From Halorhabdus sp. CBA1104 (lineage in GTDB: Archaea > Halobacteriota > Halobacteria > Halobacteriales > Haloarculaceae): DNA of 64,000 bases. Positions within the stretch are counted from its first letter, which is position 1; each line of letters begins with the position of its first letter. Of the stretch, positions 41,446 to 50,630 are shown piece after piece. The notes under the pieces were generated by a model that was given only the letters and a program-made list of their open reading frames with translations, was not told the DNA's origin and ran no database searches. A program made the translations under genes and the position numbers. Where the stretch lies: contig NZ_CP033878.1 in assembly GCF_009690625.1 (NCBI RefSeq), positions 1-64,000 of the forward strand, given 5' to 3'.

Positions 41446-41691
41446 TCAGCGTTTCGAGATTGTTCCCAGACTCACGCCGCTTCGCGGACACCACGCTATC
41501 GATAGCCATCGCACAACGAGAGTGAGAACGACCAGCGAGGGCCACGTACTTCGGCTCCTTGAGAGAATAGAGACCGTTCCAGCGATCACAAGTCCGAACC
41601 CGACAACGCCGGTCAGTGACCCGATGTCGGCCGCCCCCCTGTACGCGAAGCCATCGATTGCAGCGACGAGAGGCTGAACAGACTCTCTCAC
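41446..41691 (-). CDS. Possible small membrane protein (81 aa)
   Basis: Two hydrophobic segments (VVGFGLVIAGTVSIL and LVVLTLVVRWLSIAW). There is no homologue I recognise, and no strong start or promoter evidence. From 41692 to 42119 I see no other gene. Confidence 0.35.
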   Translation of the reverse strand: MRESVQPLVAAIDGFAYRGAADIGSLTGVVGFGLVIAGTVSILSRSRSTWPSLVVLTLVVRWLSIAWCPRSGVSLGTISKR

Positions 41692-42119
41692 GGCGGCGCT
41701 AGTGATCCTCCCGGTTGGGCCATCTTATTCAGAACGTGACTGTCTGGTCGGCGTACGTGTGCTAACTTGTCTCGGAAATATTTCGAAACTTTCATGTACT
41801 GGGGTAAATAACGATTTCGTGGCCGCGAGCTACAGGTTGTCCACCCATAGTCCACAACAGACACCCTGTGTCTGCGGCCCTTTTGATACCTCACACCCGC
41901 TACGGTAGCGTCTCGCGTTCGTGATCGCAGTCGGCAACGTAACAGATACAGCGAACGAAAAGTCCGCCTGAAGTAGCGTGGGTGCCGGCCAGCGACTAAG
42001 CGGGCATCGAGGGGCTACGCCAGTCCAGGGTTTCGAGTTGCGATCCGTGATCTACACGAGCCGGTCGTCGTGAGTATCGTCGTTCGACGACCGGTCGGCG
42101 AGGGGGAACGCGATCGCAG

Positions 42120-42632
42120 TTAGAATGTCCCCATGCGTCCGCTTGTCTCTCCGTCGACGAATTTCTCGACGACGAACGGTTCGGATTTTGTCCCGCCCAT
42201 CCCGGGCGACCCCGGTGGCATCCCTGGGAGTGCGATTCCGTCGATCGCCGGCGACTCTTCGAGAAGCGTCGCGATGGCTGGTACAGGGACGTGTCCCTCC
42301 ACGGCGTAGTCTCCGAGGAGAGTCGTATGGCAGCTTTCGACCTCCGCGGGTACACCGTGGTCACGCTTGATCGCGGCGATGTCTGCGGGCACCGTATCGG
42401 TGACGTCACCGGTGATGTTCTTACGGAGGTACGATGCGTACTGTTCACAGCAGCTACAACCGGGTGAATTGTACTGCTTGACGCCACTCACCGACAGTGG
42501 TGTCTCGCTGGCCCGATCGTCGGCTCTCACTGTGTCGTCCCCGCTTGGCGATCCCAGGCACCCGGCAACGCCGAGTGCTACGGCGCTACCACCCGCTGTG
42601 AGAAACTGCCGTCGAGTCTGTGTCGGTCTCAT
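42120..42632 (-). CDS. DUF411 metal-binding lipoprotein (170 aa)
   Basis: ATG at 42632. It has a Tat/lipobox leader (RRQFLTAGGSAVALGVAGCL) and then the DUF411 core: a CSCC pair in YNSPGCSCCEQYASYL, a buried His and Cys in VPAEVESCHTTLLGDYAVEG, and the VPVPAIATLLEE stretch. DUF411 proteins bind copper or other soft metals and are often linked to metal resistance. The mature protein would be anchored on the outer face of the membrane. Confidence 0.8.
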   Translation of the reverse strand: MRPTQTRRQFLTAGGSAVALGVAGCLGSPSGDDTVRADDRASETPLSVSGVKQYNSPGCSCCEQYASYLRKNITGDVTDTVPADIAAIKRDHGVPAEVESCHTTLLGDYAVEGHVPVPAIATLLEESPAIDGIALPGMPPGSPGMGGTKSEPFVVEKFVDGETSGRMGTF

Positions 42633-42984
42633 CGGTTTCGTGTAGCGGAGATGCAGTCTAATACGCACCGCTTGTCCTCACAATCTGGGAACAAGAATCC
42701 AAAGACGGCGTGGGGTTCGAACCTGCTTCTCCAAAGAGTGATCGACATAAACGGGCCGTGAGAGCGCGGTGATTTCGCGACCTCGTGTGGGTCGGTAGCC
42801 GGAGTTGTCGGCACGTCTCAGCGTGTGGGTCGCGTGACGGCCGACGGTACGTGCGCCCAAGTCCACCCACCCTGGGATGGGCTTGCCGTTGCCACTCTGC
42901 GCACGACGGTAGTAGAAACGGCCTGTTCTGACAGCTATCGGCTGCCCACCCTCAACAATCACGAGCGATACTGGCTACCTTCAC

Positions 42985-43015
42985 AATTGGGATCGATTCC
43001 AATTATTTTATAGGG
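42985..43015 (+). promoter_or_regulatory. Near-perfect 20-bp palindrome and TATA box before the riboflavin operon
   Basis: AATTGGGATCGATTCCAATT (42985-43004) has two mismatched pairs only and abuts an AT-rich TATA element (TTATTTTATAG, 43004-43014). The operon starts at 43125, so the leader is roughly 85-90 nt. This is where a repressor would bind. RbkR, the archaeal riboflavin regulator, is encoded at 50631-51332. I saw no FMN riboswitch. The rest of 42633-43124 holds nothing clear. Confidence 0.55.
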
Positions 43016-43124
43016 GTGTGTGACGAAGCACGAACGGAATGAAGCGACCTGACGGACGGCGACCGGCGACGGTCGGTCGGAGGGACCGTCCGCAGACTGA
43101 CTCATCCAGTCATGGGGGCAAGCG

Positions 43125-43766
43125 ATGTTCACGGGTATAATCGAAGATGTCGGCACCGTCGAGGCGATCGATCGACGGGCAGAAGCGTTAGTGGTGACGA
43201 TTCACAGCGAGGAGATCGCACCCGAACTCGGCGACAGCGTGGCCGTTAACGGTCCGTGCCTGACCGTCGTCGAGGTCGACCGGGCGGCCCAGACGTTCAC
43301 CGTCGAAGTGACACCCGAGACTTACCGGCGGACGACACTGGAGGGACTCGGCCCGGATAGCCCAGTCAATCTCGAATCAGCCTTGGCGCTGTCGGACGAA
43401 CTTGGCGGCCACCTCGTGACGGGCCACGTCGACGGCACTGGCGTCGTAACGGATCTCCGCCGCGAAGAGAAAGCCCGGATCTATTCGATCCGGCCCCCAG
43501 CAGACGTACTGCCGTACCTGGCCCCGAAAGGGTCGGTCGCTATCGACGGCGTCAGTTTGACCGTCGTCGACGTCGATCGAACCTTTCGGGTCTCGATCAC
43601 GGACTTCACCGAAGAAGAGACGCTCCTCCGGGAGACCAGCGTCGGCGATGCGGTCAACATCGAAGTCGACGTCATCGCCCGGTATCTCGAACGACTGGCC
43701 GGCAGCGGCGAGACCGGCTCTGGTGATCTCATGGAGAAATTAGCATCAATGGAGGGCAGACAGTGA
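43125..43766 (+). CDS. ribE: Riboflavin synthase alpha chain, bacterial type
   Basis: A 213-aa protein with two homologous barrels. It has the typical start MFTGIIEDVGTVEAI, the first-domain loop NGPCLTVVEVD, GGHLVTGHVDGTG, and the second-domain counterpart DGVSLTVVDVD. It dismutates two 6,7-dimethyl-8-ribityllumazine molecules to riboflavin. Most archaea use an unrelated RibC, so this bacterial form indicates an imported pathway. The stop overlaps the next gene's GTG (GTGA). Confidence 0.9.
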   Translation: MFTGIIEDVGTVEAIDRRAEALVVTIHSEEIAPELGDSVAVNGPCLTVVEVDRAAQTFTVEVTPETYRRTTLEGLGPDSPVNLESALALSDELGGHLVTGHVDGTGVVTDLRREEKARIYSIRPPADVLPYLAPKGSVAIDGVSLTVVDVDRTFRVSITDFTEEETLLRETSVGDAVNIEVDVIARYLERLAGSGETGSGDLMEKLASMEGRQ

Positions 43767-45001
43767 GTATCGTCGATTCCGACCGCGATCGATCCCGCTA
43801 CGACGACATCGATGACGTGATCGCCGCACTCGAAGCCGGCGAGATGGTCTTGATCGTCGACGAGGCGGGCCGGGAAAACGAGGGTGACCTCTATGTCCCG
43901 GCCGAGGCGGCCACCGCCGAACAGCTCAACTTCATGCTCACGGACGGACGCGGGCTGGTCTGTGCGCCGATGGCCCCGGAGCTGACTGCCGACCTCGGGC
44001 TCGAACAGATGGTGCCCCGCTCGCAGAACACCGAGGAGATGGGTACCGCCTTCACCGTCTCGGTCGATGCCGGCTCGACGGGCACTGGCATCTCGGCGTA
44101 CGACCGCGCAGAGACGGTCCAGGCGCTGGCCGATCCCGAGAGCGACCCGTCCGACTTCGAGAAGCCGGGCCACGTGTTCCCCCTGGAAGCCCGAGCCGAC
44201 GGCGTTCTCGACCGGGCCGGCCACACCGAAGCGGCGGTCGATTTAGCCCGGATCGCCGGCTATCGGCCTGCGGGCGTGATCTGTGAGGTCGTCGACGACG
44301 ATGGCACGATGGCCCGCGAGGACCGTCTCCTCGCATTCGCCGAGGAACACGATCTGCCGATCGTGACTGTCGCGGACGTCGTCGAGTACCGCTACTTGAA
44401 CGAGACGTTGGTTTCCCGCGAGGTCGAGACCCGACTCCCCACGGAGTTTGGCGAGTTCGATCTCTACGGCTACGAGTATCGTGGTGAAACCCACGTCGCC
44501 TTAGCCAACCTCGCGGATATCGATCCGGCGACTGACCGCCCACTCGTTCGCATCCACTCGAAGTGCCTGACGGGTGATGCGTTGCACTCGCTGAAGTGTG
44601 ACTGTGGCTTCCAACTCGAGGAGACGATGGCCCGCATCAGCGAGGAGGGTGGCGTCTTGCTGTATCTCGACCAGGAGGGCCGGGGTATCGGCTTGCTGAA
44701 CAAGCTCAAAGCCTACCAACTCCAGGAAGAGGGCTACGATACTGTCGAGGCCAACCGTGAACTCGGGTTCGAACCCGACGAACGGCGTTTCGATGCCGCT
44801 GCTCAGATGCTCCACGATATCGGCCTCGACCGGGTGCGTCTGTTGACGAACAACCCCCGAAAAATCACGGCCTTACAGCGGTTTGGCTTCGACGTCGAGA
44901 CCGACTCGCTGGAGATCGAGCCCAATCCGGAAAACGAATCGTATCTCGCAACCAAGGCCGAAAAGCTCGGCCATCAACTCGACGTCTTCAACACCGACTA
45001 A
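43763..45001 (+). CDS. ribBA: Bifunctional DHBP synthase / GTP cyclohydrolase II
   Basis: A 412-aa fusion, GTG start. Residues about 10-210 are 3,4-dihydroxy-2-butanone-4-phosphate synthase ([33 protein letters not shown]). Residues 215-412 are GTP cyclohydrolase II with the zinc site in [32 protein letters not shown], and the Thr/Asn-rich end LLTNNPRKI. Both branches of riboflavin synthesis enter here. The canonical archaeal route uses ArfA (GTP cyclohydrolase III), so the fusion again points to a bacterial-type pathway. It lies two bases before ribH. Confidence 0.9.
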   Translation: MSIVDSDRDRSRYDDIDDVIAALEAGEMVLIVDEAGRENEGDLYVPAEAATAEQLNFMLTDGRGLVCAPMAPELTADLGLEQMVPRSQNTEEMGTAFTVSVDAGSTGTGISAYDRAETVQALADPESDPSDFEKPGHVFPLEARADGVLDRAGHTEAAVDLARIAGYRPAGVICEVVDDDGTMAREDRLLAFAEEHDLPIVTVADVVEYRYLNETLVSREVETRLPTEFGEFDLYGYEYRGETHVALANLADIDPATDRPLVRIHSKCLTGDALHSLKCDCGFQLEETMARISEEGGVLLYLDQEGRGIGLLNKLKAYQLQEEGYDTVEANRELGFEPDERRFDAAAQMLHDIGLDRVRLLTNNPRKITALQRFGFDVETDSLEIEPNPENESYLATKAEKLGHQLDVFNTD

Positions 45002-45003
45002 CC

Positions 45004-45480
45004 ATGACAGACTACGACGTGACGGAACTGGAAGGCGAACTGGACGCGAGCGGCCGCGAATTCGGTATCGTGGTCAGCCGCTTCAACGACCTCATTACGG
45101 GCAAGCTGCTCGATGGCGCCCTGGATACGCTGACGCGTCACGGGGCCGACGAGGCCGCCATCGACGTGGCCCGTGTCCCGGGCTCGTGGGAAATCCCGTT
45201 GATGGCCAAGCAGATGGCCGAAAGCGGCGAGTACGACGCCGTGATAGCCCTGGGCGCGGTCATCCGCGGGGAGACGCCACACTTCGAATACGTCTCTAAC
45301 GAAGCTACCAAGGGCGTCGCCAAGGCGACCCTGGACACAGACGTCCCGATCACGTTCGGCGTGCTCACGACGGACACGACCGAGCAGGCGATCGATCGGG
45401 CGGGCGTCAAGCAGGGCAACAAGGGCAGCGAGGCCGCCGAGAGTGCCATCGAGATGGCCGACTTGCTCGGCGAGTTCTGA
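45004..45480 (+). CDS. ribH: 6,7-dimethyl-8-ribityllumazine synthase
   Basis: A 158-aa protein with the family motifs [47 protein letters not shown] and the C-terminal [17 protein letters not shown]. It condenses DHBP with the pyrimidine intermediate. It is the third gene of the operon. No ribD-like deaminase/reductase is present in this window, so that step must be encoded elsewhere. Confidence 0.92.
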   Translation: MTDYDVTELEGELDASGREFGIVVSRFNDLITGKLLDGALDTLTRHGADEAAIDVARVPGSWEIPLMAKQMAESGEYDAVIALGAVIRGETPHFEYVSNEATKGVAKATLDTDVPITFGVLTTDTTEQAIDRAGVKQGNKGSEAAESAIEMADLLGEF

Positions 45481-45519
45481 GGCCGCGGGAACTTTGCGCG
45501 TGGCCGTCGTCCTCCCCCC

Positions 45520-46341
45520 ATGACAGTCGTTCTCGCCGGCGTCGGGGCCGATCAGTCCAACGTCGGCCGTAATCTCCCGCTGTACGACGACGGCACGTTC
45601 GAGTACATTCCCATCCCCGAGAAGACGGACGCGACCGACGAGCGCGACACGGTCGGGGCCTGGGAACTGCGCGAGGGCGGTGTCGCCGCCGATCTCTTTT
45701 CGAAGATCAGACCTGCGCCCGGCCGCGACGAGTCCTGGATCACTGACCGCGACCGGATCGCCGACTGGCCGCTCCACCGGGACCCGAACTTCGAGGCGAT
45801 GACCTACGGCGAGCACCGCGGTAGTGTCGACCGCAGACAGCGCTACGTCCCGCTACTGGAGGCCCTGGATCCGGGCGATATCGTCGGGTTCTACGCCGGG
45901 CTGGCACCTGCCGATGGTGGTGATCCACACCGCTACCTGATCGGCTATTTCACCGTCGAGTCGGTCGTCAGTACCGAGGGTCTCGACCGCGACGAACAGC
46001 GACGACTGCTCGCCGAACACGCCGAGAACGCTCACGCGAAACGGGCTGTGGACGGCGTTCTCTATCATGACCGACACGGTGCCGAGGGCAAATACGTCGT
46101 CATCGTCGCGGGTCGGGAACCCGGCGGACTGTTCGAACGCGATCCCATTCGTCTGAGCGAGAAGTACGTCAAACCGGGCAACGAACGGGCGGGCTACTAT
46201 CTCATCGATCGGATCGCCGAGGAGTGGAATCTGGTCGATCCCGACGCCGATCCGGTGGCGCTGACACGAAAGCCGGCGTTGCGGTTCGATCTCGACGCCC
46301 AGCCGTTCCTCGACCGCGCCGGTATTCCCGGCCGGCGCTGA
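45520..46341 (+). CDS. Nmad3-type (nucleotide modification associated domain 3) protein
   Basis: A 273-aa protein. The start LAGVGADQSNVGRNLPLYDD followed by GTFEYIPIPEK is the signature of the Nmad3 family, predicted by comparative genomics to act with modified-base systems in phages and prokaryotes. Its biochemical activity is unproven. In the middle, LEALDPGDIVGFYAGL is followed by a second conserved strand region. It follows ribH after 39 bp with its own start context; a link to flavin is not evident. Confidence 0.65.
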   Translation: MTVVLAGVGADQSNVGRNLPLYDDGTFEYIPIPEKTDATDERDTVGAWELREGGVAADLFSKIRPAPGRDESWITDRDRIADWPLHRDPNFEAMTYGEHRGSVDRRQRYVPLLEALDPGDIVGFYAGLAPADGGDPHRYLIGYFTVESVVSTEGLDRDEQRRLLAEHAENAHAKRAVDGVLYHDRHGAEGKYVVIVAGREPGGLFERDPIRLSEKYVKPGNERAGYYLIDRIAEEWNLVDPDADPVALTRKPALRFDLDAQPFLDRAGIPGRR

Positions 46342-46386
46342 GTTCTTCGGTCTGTAACTCTATCTTTGCATCCGGCAGGCTTAAGA

Positions 46387-46402
46387 GTTAGACGTATCTA
46401 AC
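46387..46402. promoter_or_regulatory. Operator-like inverted repeat upstream of the DtxR-family gene
   Basis: GTTAGA-cgta-TCTAAC, with 6-bp perfect arms, ending 10 bp before the ATG at 46413. Position and form fit autoregulation by the metal-dependent repressor. Confidence 0.6.
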
Positions 46403-46412
46403 TTCGGCCAAC

Positions 46413-47111
46413 ATGGATACGGCTGTCATGGAAGACTATCTCAAGACGATCTACGAGTGCGAACGCGAGGACGGGCCGCCGGTGGGAACCTCGGCAATCG
46501 CGGATGTACTCTCCGTGACGGCGCCGACGGCGACGCGAATGTTGGAGAAATTGGCCGAGGAGGACCTGATCGAGCGGGAGAAATACAGCGGCGTCGAGTT
46601 GACTGACCACGGGCGGGCGATCGCCATCGAGACGATCCGCCATCACCGGTTGCTGGAGGCCTATCTCGTCGAGCACCTCGATTACGAGTGGGAGGAAGTC
46701 CACGACGAGGCCGAGCGGCTCGAACACCACATCAGCGAGGATTTCGAGGAACGCATCGCCCAGGAACTCGACCACCCGCCGGTCGACCCACACGGCGAGC
46801 CGATCCCGAACGCGGATCTGGAGGCACCCGCCGAGACCGATGTCGACCCCCTTTCGGCCTGTCGGGAAGGCGACACTGTCGTCGTCGCGAGTGTCCGGGA
46901 ACGCGACGCCGAGACTCTTCGCTATCTCGAAGCGGAGGGGATCGTGCCCGGCCGAGAATTGACGATCGCCGATATCACGCCCGTCGGGACCTATATCCTC
47001 GAATGTGCGTGTGACAGCCGCCAGCTTCCGGAATCGACGGCCGAGCGGATCTACGTGCGTTCGGCTGGCGCCGGCGAGGACGCTCTCGGCGAGGAGGTGC
47101 CGAGGCTGTGA
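46413..47111 (+). CDS. DtxR/MntR-family metal-dependent repressor with FeoA domain
   Basis: A 232-aa protein. The N-terminal winged helix (MEDYLKTIYECE, SVTAPTATRMLEKLAEEDLI), a dimer/metal-binding domain with HHRLLEAYLVEHL, DEAERLEHHISEDFEERI, and a C-terminal FeoA/SH3-like domain (CREGDTVVVASVRERDAETL) are all present. It is the haloarchaeal SirR/IdeR type, sensing Mn2+ or Fe2+. It overlaps the transporter gene by four bases, so the pair is coregulated: metal level controls a cation transporter. Confidence 0.85.
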   Translation: MDTAVMEDYLKTIYECEREDGPPVGTSAIADVLSVTAPTATRMLEKLAEEDLIEREKYSGVELTDHGRAIAIETIRHHRLLEAYLVEHLDYEWEEVHDEAERLEHHISEDFEERIAQELDHPPVDPHGEPIPNADLEAPAETDVDPLSACREGDTVVVASVRERDAETLRYLEAEGIVPGRELTIADITPVGTYILECACDSRQLPESTAERIYVRSAGAGEDALGEEVPRL

Positions 47112-47803
47112 GCGAGTACCTCGAAATTCTCGTCGTCGCCTTTGCCTTCCAGCTGTCGGTGCTGCCCGGCGAGAAGGTACAGCTCATCATCGCCGGATTG
47201 TCGACGCGGTATCACCCGCTCGTCGTCGTCTCGGCGGCCGGCAGTGCCTTTGCCGGCTGGACGGCATTAGAGATCCTCTTCGGGAACGCGATCAAGACTG
47301 CCCTCCCGGAACTGTACCTCGACGCGTTCACCGTTGGCCTGTTCCTGTTGTTTGCCGTCCTGTTGATCCGCTCGATGCCGGCACCGGACGCCGAGTCAGT
47401 CACGACCGATGGCGGGGTCACTGCGATGGGTGATCTCGACGTGTCGATCCTCGGCGTCAGCGTCCCGCCCCTCCTGGGCGGCTGGGTGCCGATCTTCGTC
47501 ATGATGGCCGCCGGCGAGTTCGGCGATAAGACCCAGCTTATCACGATCGATCTGGCAGCCCAGTACGGTGCGACCTCGGCCATCTGGGTTGGCGAGATGC
47601 TGGCGATCATCCCCATCAGCCTGCTCAACGCCTACGTCTTCCATCGCTTTGCCCACTTGGTAAACCTCAGGAAAGCCCACCTCGCCGGCGCGGCGATTTT
47701 CGTGTTCTTCGCCGCCGATACCGTTCTCGCCGTCACGGTCGATGTCTCCGTTTGGGAGACGATCGTCGAGGGGGCCTCCAGTCTCGTCCTCGCGCTCGGC
47801 TGA
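47108..47803 (+). CDS. TMEM165/GDT1-family cation transporter (231 aa)
   Basis: GTG at 47108, overlapping the repressor stop (GTGA). Six to seven membrane helices arranged as two repeats. The second repeat keeps the family signature EFGDKTQLITIDLA; in the first it is changed to LPGEKVQLIIAGL, losing the Asp. Family members move Mn2+ or Ca2+ against H+. The DtxR-family partner suggests Mn2+ export or homeostasis. Confidence 0.75.
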   Translation: MSEYLEILVVAFAFQLSVLPGEKVQLIIAGLSTRYHPLVVVSAAGSAFAGWTALEILFGNAIKTALPELYLDAFTVGLFLLFAVLLIRSMPAPDAESVTTDGGVTAMGDLDVSILGVSVPPLLGGWVPIFVMMAAGEFGDKTQLITIDLAAQYGATSAIWVGEMLAIIPISLLNAYVFHRFAHLVNLRKAHLAGAAIFVFFAADTVLAVTVDVSVWETIVEGASSLVLALG

Positions 47804-47907
47804 CTCCCCGAGTGCATTCTACGCGCGTGAGGATCGTCCGAAAGATTATCGGTCCGTTCGTGGTAGTTCGACGTGGCTCGCTGTGACAGCCGACTGGGGG
47901 GCTCATC

Positions 47908-48381
47908 ATGACCAGCACTCGACAGACCAACGACGGCGTAACGCTTTCGGACCACTCGATCACGCGGACCGGCGGCAAGTACCTCTGTGGACTGTTTCGG
48001 TGTGCGCTGGCCGGTCGCGATCGCGTCGCTACTGGCACGCTCGCGACACGTCTCGACGTCAGTCGCGCAAGCGTTACCGAGATGATCGAGAAATTCGGTG
48101 CCGGCACGCTCGTCGATCACGAACACTACCGGGGCGCGACGCTGACGGCGGACGGTGAGGCTTTGGCACGCCATCTCCAGTGGCGTCGTTGCGTCACGCA
48201 ACGCTTCTTCGAGGGCGAACTCGGCCTCGATATCGACGTCGACCGTGCCTATCACATCGGCTTCGAACTCCCTGTGGAAGGCCTCGACCGCCTGGCGTCG
48301 CTGGTCGACCACGGCTGTGACCGGCACTGCCAAGCGAGCGCGGCTTCCGAGTGCCCACAACTGACCATCTCTACTCAGTGA
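47908..48381 (+). CDS. Short DtxR-family transcriptional regulator (157 aa)
   Basis: Winged helix at residues 20-75 (GKYLCGLFRCALAGRDRVAT, DVSRASVTEMIEKFGAGTLV), then the DtxR-type helical domain (LQWRRCVTQRFFEGELGLDI) ending in a Cys/His-rich tail (HGCDRHC). No FeoA domain. It is a second metal-dependent regulator in the same small region, transcribed separately from the transporter pair. Confidence 0.65.
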   Translation: MTSTRQTNDGVTLSDHSITRTGGKYLCGLFRCALAGRDRVATGTLATRLDVSRASVTEMIEKFGAGTLVDHEHYRGATLTADGEALARHLQWRRCVTQRFFEGELGLDIDVDRAYHIGFELPVEGLDRLASLVDHGCDRHCQASAASECPQLTISTQ

Positions 48382-48622
48382 GCGATTCGCTGTCGCGTTC
48401 TGACTGGCGATCGAGCGGTCCCGTCAGTATCCACGTTGCCTGCTACTGCCCCTCTCACTGAAACCGCGTGAAAACACTCGATAAAATGTCTTCGAGCCTC
48501 AGAAGCAGTTATAAAATGACTGCCTCCGTGCCCTCGTGAGGATAAAACGGCCCGAAAGTACCCGAAGGCTCTGGCATCTATAAGGATATGCCGGTCGATG
48601 GGTTGGATAGACGGTGTCCCCA

Positions 48623-48871
48623 ATGTCCGGTTCAACACCTCCACTCTCTGACCGCGGACCGCCTGCCGAGAGACAATCCGCCCGCTCGCGACGCTGGTTG
48701 CTCGAACCAGTCCGTGGCGTGGCGTTCTGGGCTGCGATTGCTCTCCCGTTCGTCCAGTTGCCCCTGCTTGTCTCCGGACTGCAACAGCCCTCGACCGCCG
48801 CGGCGTTTCTCGCCTTACTGGCCCTGAACGTGTTCACGCTGTACGTCGGCCACGCCTACCAGCGCGAGTAA
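48623..48871 (+). CDS. Small two-span membrane protein (82 aa)
   Basis: ATG at 48623 (MSGSTPPL...). A Ser/Pro/Arg-rich start, then two hydrophobic helices (VAFWAAIALPFVQLPLLVSG and AFLALLALNVFTLYVGHA). No family is recognised. From 48382 to 48622 I see no gene. Confidence 0.45.
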   Translation: MSGSTPPLSDRGPPAERQSARSRRWLLEPVRGVAFWAAIALPFVQLPLLVSGLQQPSTAAAFLALLALNVFTLYVGHAYQRE

Positions 48872-48967
48872 CTCCTGTTTTCGGTCGCCGCTATCGAGAC
48901 CACTCGTCCGTGCCCGTCACGAGCCCAACAGGAAGGCTGATTACGATGCCCCTATAGACATGAGTCG

Positions 48968-49609
48968 ATGGCTTCGACGTGGAAGCGTGATTTCGCCAGC
49001 GGCTTGATCGTCTTGGCTCCCTTGCTCGTGACGGTCGTCGTCCTGGTGTGGCTGTACAACCGCTTGAAGGCCGTCCCAATCCGGATCGATCCTGACCCGT
49101 TTTTCATCTTCGGTGCCGAGATCGATCTGAGTCCGGAGCCCCTGGGCGTGCTTTTGACGATCGTCGTGTTCGTTTTGCTGGTGTTTGCCGTTGGCTATCT
49201 GATGCGAACGGCCTTCGGCGCGATCGTCGAATCGGCGATCGACGATCTGATGAACCGACTGCCGGGGCTTCGCGTCGTCTACAACGCCTCGAAGATGGCA
49301 GCCGAGACTGCCTTGACTGGGACTGACGAGTTGCAGGCACCGGTGAAGCTCGAACCGTGGAACGGGATGCGAATGACCGCGTTTTTGACGGGGAAAACGA
49401 CCGAAGACGGGCGTGAGGTACTGTTCTTACCGACGGCCCCGAACATCACGACTGGCTTCGTCATCGAGGTTGAACCCGAGCAGTATACGAAGACCGACGA
49501 GCGCGTCGAGGAAGCACTCACACGGATCCTCTCGGCTGGATTCGGCGAGAGTGACGAACAGGCGGCCCAGATCGACGTCGAAGAACTAGCCGAAAGCGAC
49601 TCGTCTTGA
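48968..49609 (+). CDS. DUF502 membrane protein (213 aa)
   Basis: Two N-terminal spans (ASGLIVLAPLLVTVVVLVWL and LGVLLTIVVFVLLVFAVGYL) followed by the conserved DUF502 domain (PGLRVVYNASKMAAETAL, APVKLEPWNGMRMTAFLTGK, FLPTAPNITTGFVIEVE). The function is unknown in the family. The start at 48968 fits the first helix; an out-of-frame ATG lies just upstream at 48960. Confidence 0.8.
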   Translation: MASTWKRDFASGLIVLAPLLVTVVVLVWLYNRLKAVPIRIDPDPFFIFGAEIDLSPEPLGVLLTIVVFVLLVFAVGYLMRTAFGAIVESAIDDLMNRLPGLRVVYNASKMAAETALTGTDELQAPVKLEPWNGMRMTAFLTGKTTEDGREVLFLPTAPNITTGFVIEVEPEQYTKTDERVEEALTRILSAGFGESDEQAAQIDVEELAESDSS

Positions 49610-49637
49610 TCGGTGTTTTCGAGGCAGCGAGACCGCT

Positions 49638-50555
49638 TTAGACGTACGTGAACCACTCCTCGCGGTCGCCCGACTCGACCACATCGAAGAACGTCTGCTG
49701 GATATCGTCGGTGACTGGACCTTTGGTCCCGATTTCGACGTCGTCGACGCTCCGGATCGGCGTCACTTCTGCTGCGGTGCCAGAGAAGAACAGCTCGTCG
49801 GCTGTGTACAGCTCACCTCGCGAGATCGTCGCGTCGTCGTGGACTGTATAACCCTGCTCTTTGGCCAACTCGATCACCGTCCGGCGTGTAATGCCGTCGA
49901 GGTTCGATTCGGCGAGGCCGGGCGTGTAGATCTCGCCGTCCCGGACCAGAAACAGGTTCTCGCCCGGTCCTTCGGCGACCTGGCCGTCCTTGTTGAGCAG
50001 AATGGCCTCGGTGTAGTCGTTGCTGTCGGCTTCCAGACTCGCCAGCACGCTGTTGACGTACGTCCCCGTGGTCTTGGCGTTGGTCGGCATCTGGCTGGAG
50101 GCGTACTTTCGCCAGGACGAGACTGCCACGTCGACGCCTTCTTCGAGGGCGTCTTCACCCAGATACGTCCCCCACGGCCAGGCGGCGATCGACACCTTGA
50201 CCGGCGCGTCGCCGGGATCCAGCCCGAGCATGTCGTAGCCGTAGAAAGCGATCGGGCGAATGTAACACGACGGGAGATCCTCGCGGTCGATCAACTCGAT
50301 CGTGGCCTCGGTGAGTTCGTCCTTTTCGAACGGGATCTCCATGTCGTAGGGCTTTGCCGACTGATAGAGCCGATCGAGGTGCTCGTCCCACCGGAAGATT
50401 GCCGGCCCGTTCTCGGTGTCGTAACACCGGACCCCTTCGAAGACGCCGGTTCCGTAGTGCAGACCGTGCGTGAGGACGTGCACCTGGGCGTCTTCCCAGT
50501 CGACGAATTCCCCGTCCATCCAGATCGTCCCGACGTCCATGTCGTCGAAACTCAT
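49638..50555 (-). CDS. ilvE: Branched-chain amino acid aminotransferase
   Basis: A 305-aa fold type IV PLP enzyme. Landmarks: THGLHYGTGVFEGVRCYDTE near the N-terminus, PLP Lys in the SSQMPTNAKTTGTYVNSVLA region, EAILLNKDGQVAEGPGENLF, and the C-terminal ELFFSGTAAEVTPIRSVDD. It transfers amino groups between glutamate and the 2-oxo acids of Leu, Ile and Val. The size is typical. The start at 50555 is an ATG. Confidence 0.93.
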   Translation of the reverse strand: MSFDDMDVGTIWMDGEFVDWEDAQVHVLTHGLHYGTGVFEGVRCYDTENGPAIFRWDEHLDRLYQSAKPYDMEIPFEKDELTEATIELIDREDLPSCYIRPIAFYGYDMLGLDPGDAPVKVSIAAWPWGTYLGEDALEEGVDVAVSSWRKYASSQMPTNAKTTGTYVNSVLASLEADSNDYTEAILLNKDGQVAEGPGENLFLVRDGEIYTPGLAESNLDGITRRTVIELAKEQGYTVHDDATISRGELYTADELFFSGTAAEVTPIRSVDDVEIGTKGPVTDDIQQTFFDVVESGDREEWFTYV

Positions 50556-50630
50556 ACGCCCCTCCTAGGACCCCTCCGTTAAGAGTCTTCACGCTTCGCT
50601 GGCGGCGGAACTACCTACTGCAATCTCTCG

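Noticed and set aside
42990-43124. FMN riboswitch before ribE
   Set aside because: The conserved RFN-element core sequences are absent, while a palindrome and TATA box are present instead.
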